DNA of 64,000 bases, from assembly GCF_030936135.1 (NCBI RefSeq), contig NC_082599.1:2962847-3026846 (forward strand). Direction: 5' to 3'. The translations under genes were made by a program, and so were the position numbers. Shown here one piece after another: positions 62,926-64,000 of this stretch. Under the pieces are notes generated by a model, which was not told the DNA's origin, made no database searches, and saw nothing but the letters and a program-made list of their open reading frames with translations. Each line of letters begins with the position of its first letter. Position 1 is the first letter of the stretch. This DNA comes from Gavia stellata (Eukaryota > Chordata > Aves > Gaviiformes > Gaviidae).

Positions 62926-63701
62926 AGTCTAGAAATAAGAACTGGATTTTACTGGGAGGAAGCACGAAACTGGACTATGAAGTAGCACAAAGGAAGGACA
63001 AAAATACCACCTACTCCTACAATACTCTCTCAGCTTCTGGTCATCTCCACCTGAGCTGCCAGGAAGGGGTGTGGGAATTCCCCACTACTTACATCCAGGG
63101 AGCTTTTCCCTGGGTAGAGCAGTAACAGGACACACACGTTTGCACGCTTTGCCCTGCTCTATGATAGGGCTCCCCTTGCCCCCACTAACAGAACAGTCCT
63201 TTTTGCCTTATTTCCCTTAACGAGGCATTTTCTCAATTTCTTTCCTAAAAGGTTGACATAATAAATAGGAAAAAATAAAATAAAAAAAGAGGGAACAGCT
63301 TTGGGAACATCAATACCTTCCCCTCCCTCCAGCAACAGCTCAACTTCCAGCAGAAGTGAGGAGGAACCGTAGCTGGCTGCAGACACACACGAACATCTCC
63401 AGCCCCCAAGGAGAGGAGCCATGGCCAGCAATGGGAAGCGGACAGGGGTTGCTTCACTAGCAAAAGCACATATATTACTGCCATATAGCACATCCTTTGC
63501 CTGTTGTGCACTTTCATGCAGCGATGAGCTGAGCCTGGCTGTGTCTTTACCTTCTACAAGCTCTTTTTGGACCTCTGGGGAAGTGGTGACCCACCACTGG
63601 CAAAGGATGCACCAGGATGGCCACTCTGAAAAATGCCAGGGAAGCCGATGGGGTGCAGGGGGTGTCAGCACCCCTGACTGATCCCCCCCCACCCCGCTCA
63701 C

Positions 63702-63961
63702 CTCTCTTTAGCAAGCTGGCCCGGTAGCGACCCTCGAGGGTGCAGTTCCAGCGCTCGAAGCGAAACTGGTACTGGCACTCCAGCGCGCTCATGCTGATCG
63801 CTTCCATAAGGGTCTCGGCCACGCCGGGGTCCCGCCGGCACATCCTGCGCTGCTTCTTCTCCAGCTTCAGGCGGTCACAGACTTTGTAGTGAGCTTTGAC
63901 GGCAGCTTCCTCCATTTCTGAGGTCAGAGGGAGGATGGTCAGGGGTTCGTTCCCCGTCAGC
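63702..63961 (-). CDS. WNT9A: WNT9A coding exon 2 (N-terminal part of Wnt-9a)
   Basis: This exon encodes the start of the mature, secreted Wnt-9a ligand, which signals through Frizzled/LRP receptors. Seen: the minus strand has a pyrimidine-rich acceptor (TTCTTCCGCAG) just before 63961 and a donor reading GAGAG|GTGAGC at 63702/63701. The 260 nt are one base, 86 codons and one base. The peptide opens with [13 protein letters not shown], continues into [14 protein letters not shown] (full-codon residues 28-41), then the Wnt N-terminal block [16 protein letters not shown] (59-74), and ends ASLLKR. WNCT at 71-74 is an N-glycosylation sequon at a position typical of Wnts. Known: the Wnt-9a subfamily has this leader-proximal LTG...EPLTILPL segment, and the sequence matches WNT9A better than WNT9B as I recall them. 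Inferred: the missing signal peptide, about 30 residues, is in exon 1 beyond the window. The conceptual start ATG at 63915 is an internal Met codon, not the true start. Confidence 0.95.
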
Positions 63962-64000
63962 CTGCGGAAGAACAGAGGGGCACAGCAGTGAGGACAGAGA
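63962..64000 (-). other. WNT9A: 3' end of WNT9A intron 1 (acceptor and branch region)
   Basis: The last 39 nt of intron 1 in transcript direction: a CTCAC element that could serve as branch point, then a pyrimidine-rich tract and CAG at 63964-63962. Exon 1, with the signal peptide, and the promoter are outside the window. Confidence 0.85.

Larger units (their letters stand above)
59717..63701 (-). other. WNT9A: WNT9A intron 2 (3,985 bp)
   Basis: Bounded by GT at 63701-63700 and AG at 59718-59717 on the minus strand. It starts with an unusual G-rich run directly after the donor and contains MIR-like fossils near 60345-60400 and 62800-62925, and a T-rich run at about 60299-60312. Open frames inside it (for example 63159-63701 minus and 62068-62505 minus) have no family resemblance or splice support, so I read them as chance. 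Confidence 0.9.

Noticed and set aside
63159..63701. 180-codon minus-strand open frame ending at the exon 2 donor
   Set aside because: It lies in intron 2, just after the GTGAGC donor, and is in a different reading from the exon. No Wnt or other family similarity.
1..64000. CRISPR arrays, operons, ribosome binding sites, phage or plasmid genes, tRNA or rRNA genes
   Set aside because: No regularly spaced repeats, no cloverleaf or rRNA-like sequence noticed, and the window is vertebrate chromosomal DNA.
1..64000. Endogenous retrovirus or LTR elements
   Set aside because: No paired long terminal repeats, primer-binding site or gag/pol-like translation recognised; the only reverse-transcriptase remnants are of CR1 LINE type.

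Overview
This is vertebrate, almost certainly avian, chromosomal DNA. Coding sequence is very sparse, introns have GT-AG borders, and the interspersed repeats include CR1 LINEs with the bird-type ends (ATTCTATG-like octamers in sense, AGAATCACAGAATCAC-like in antisense). Old MIR/CORE-SINE-like fossils are also present. No bacterial, plasmid or phage feature is visible. The species cannot be determined from the sequence alone.

One protein-coding gene can be supported: a WNT ligand gene on the minus strand, identified as WNT9A (formerly WNT14). Three consecutive coding exons are present. In transcript order they are 63961-63702 (exon 2), 59716-59454 (exon 3) and 46606-46133 (terminal coding exon, with stop). 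Their phases join without error: 1+86x3+1, then 2+87x3, then 158 codons including the stop. They encode about 332 residues. The signal-peptide exon, the promoter and most of intron 1 lie beyond position 64000. Intron 2 is 3,985 bp and intron 3 is 12,847 bp. The 3' UTR runs from 46132 towards lower coordinates. Its most likely end is a tandem ATTAAA/AATAAA signal at 42046-42060, with a possible distal signal at 39754-39759.

Layout from left to right: 1-42,000 is noncoding sequence downstream of WNT9A, with three fairly recognisable CR1 copies (about 2455-2750, 27090-27825, 30283-30547), an older CR1/L3-like remnant (about 24690-24900), several MIR-like fossils and many short low-complexity tracts. 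42,030-46,132 is the probable 3' UTR, carrying an (AAT)n tract and a 24-bp TG/TA/CA palindrome. 46,133-63,961 is the gene body. Intron 3 holds a fourth CR1 (51511-51932) interrupted by a roughly 90-nt tract of only A and C, several MIR-like fossils, and motif-rich stretches that look like regulatory candidates.

I found no convincing undescribed system. The observations most worth checking are an exact 10-bp inverted repeat of TCF-like sequence around a homeodomain-like core in intron 3, a TGACA-containing inverted repeat about 7 kb downstream of the stop codon, the choice between two 3' ends of WNT9A, the RNA hairpin predicted in the 3' UTR, and the A/C tract inside a CR1. All regulatory calls rest on motifs and texture only; conservation could not be tested here.
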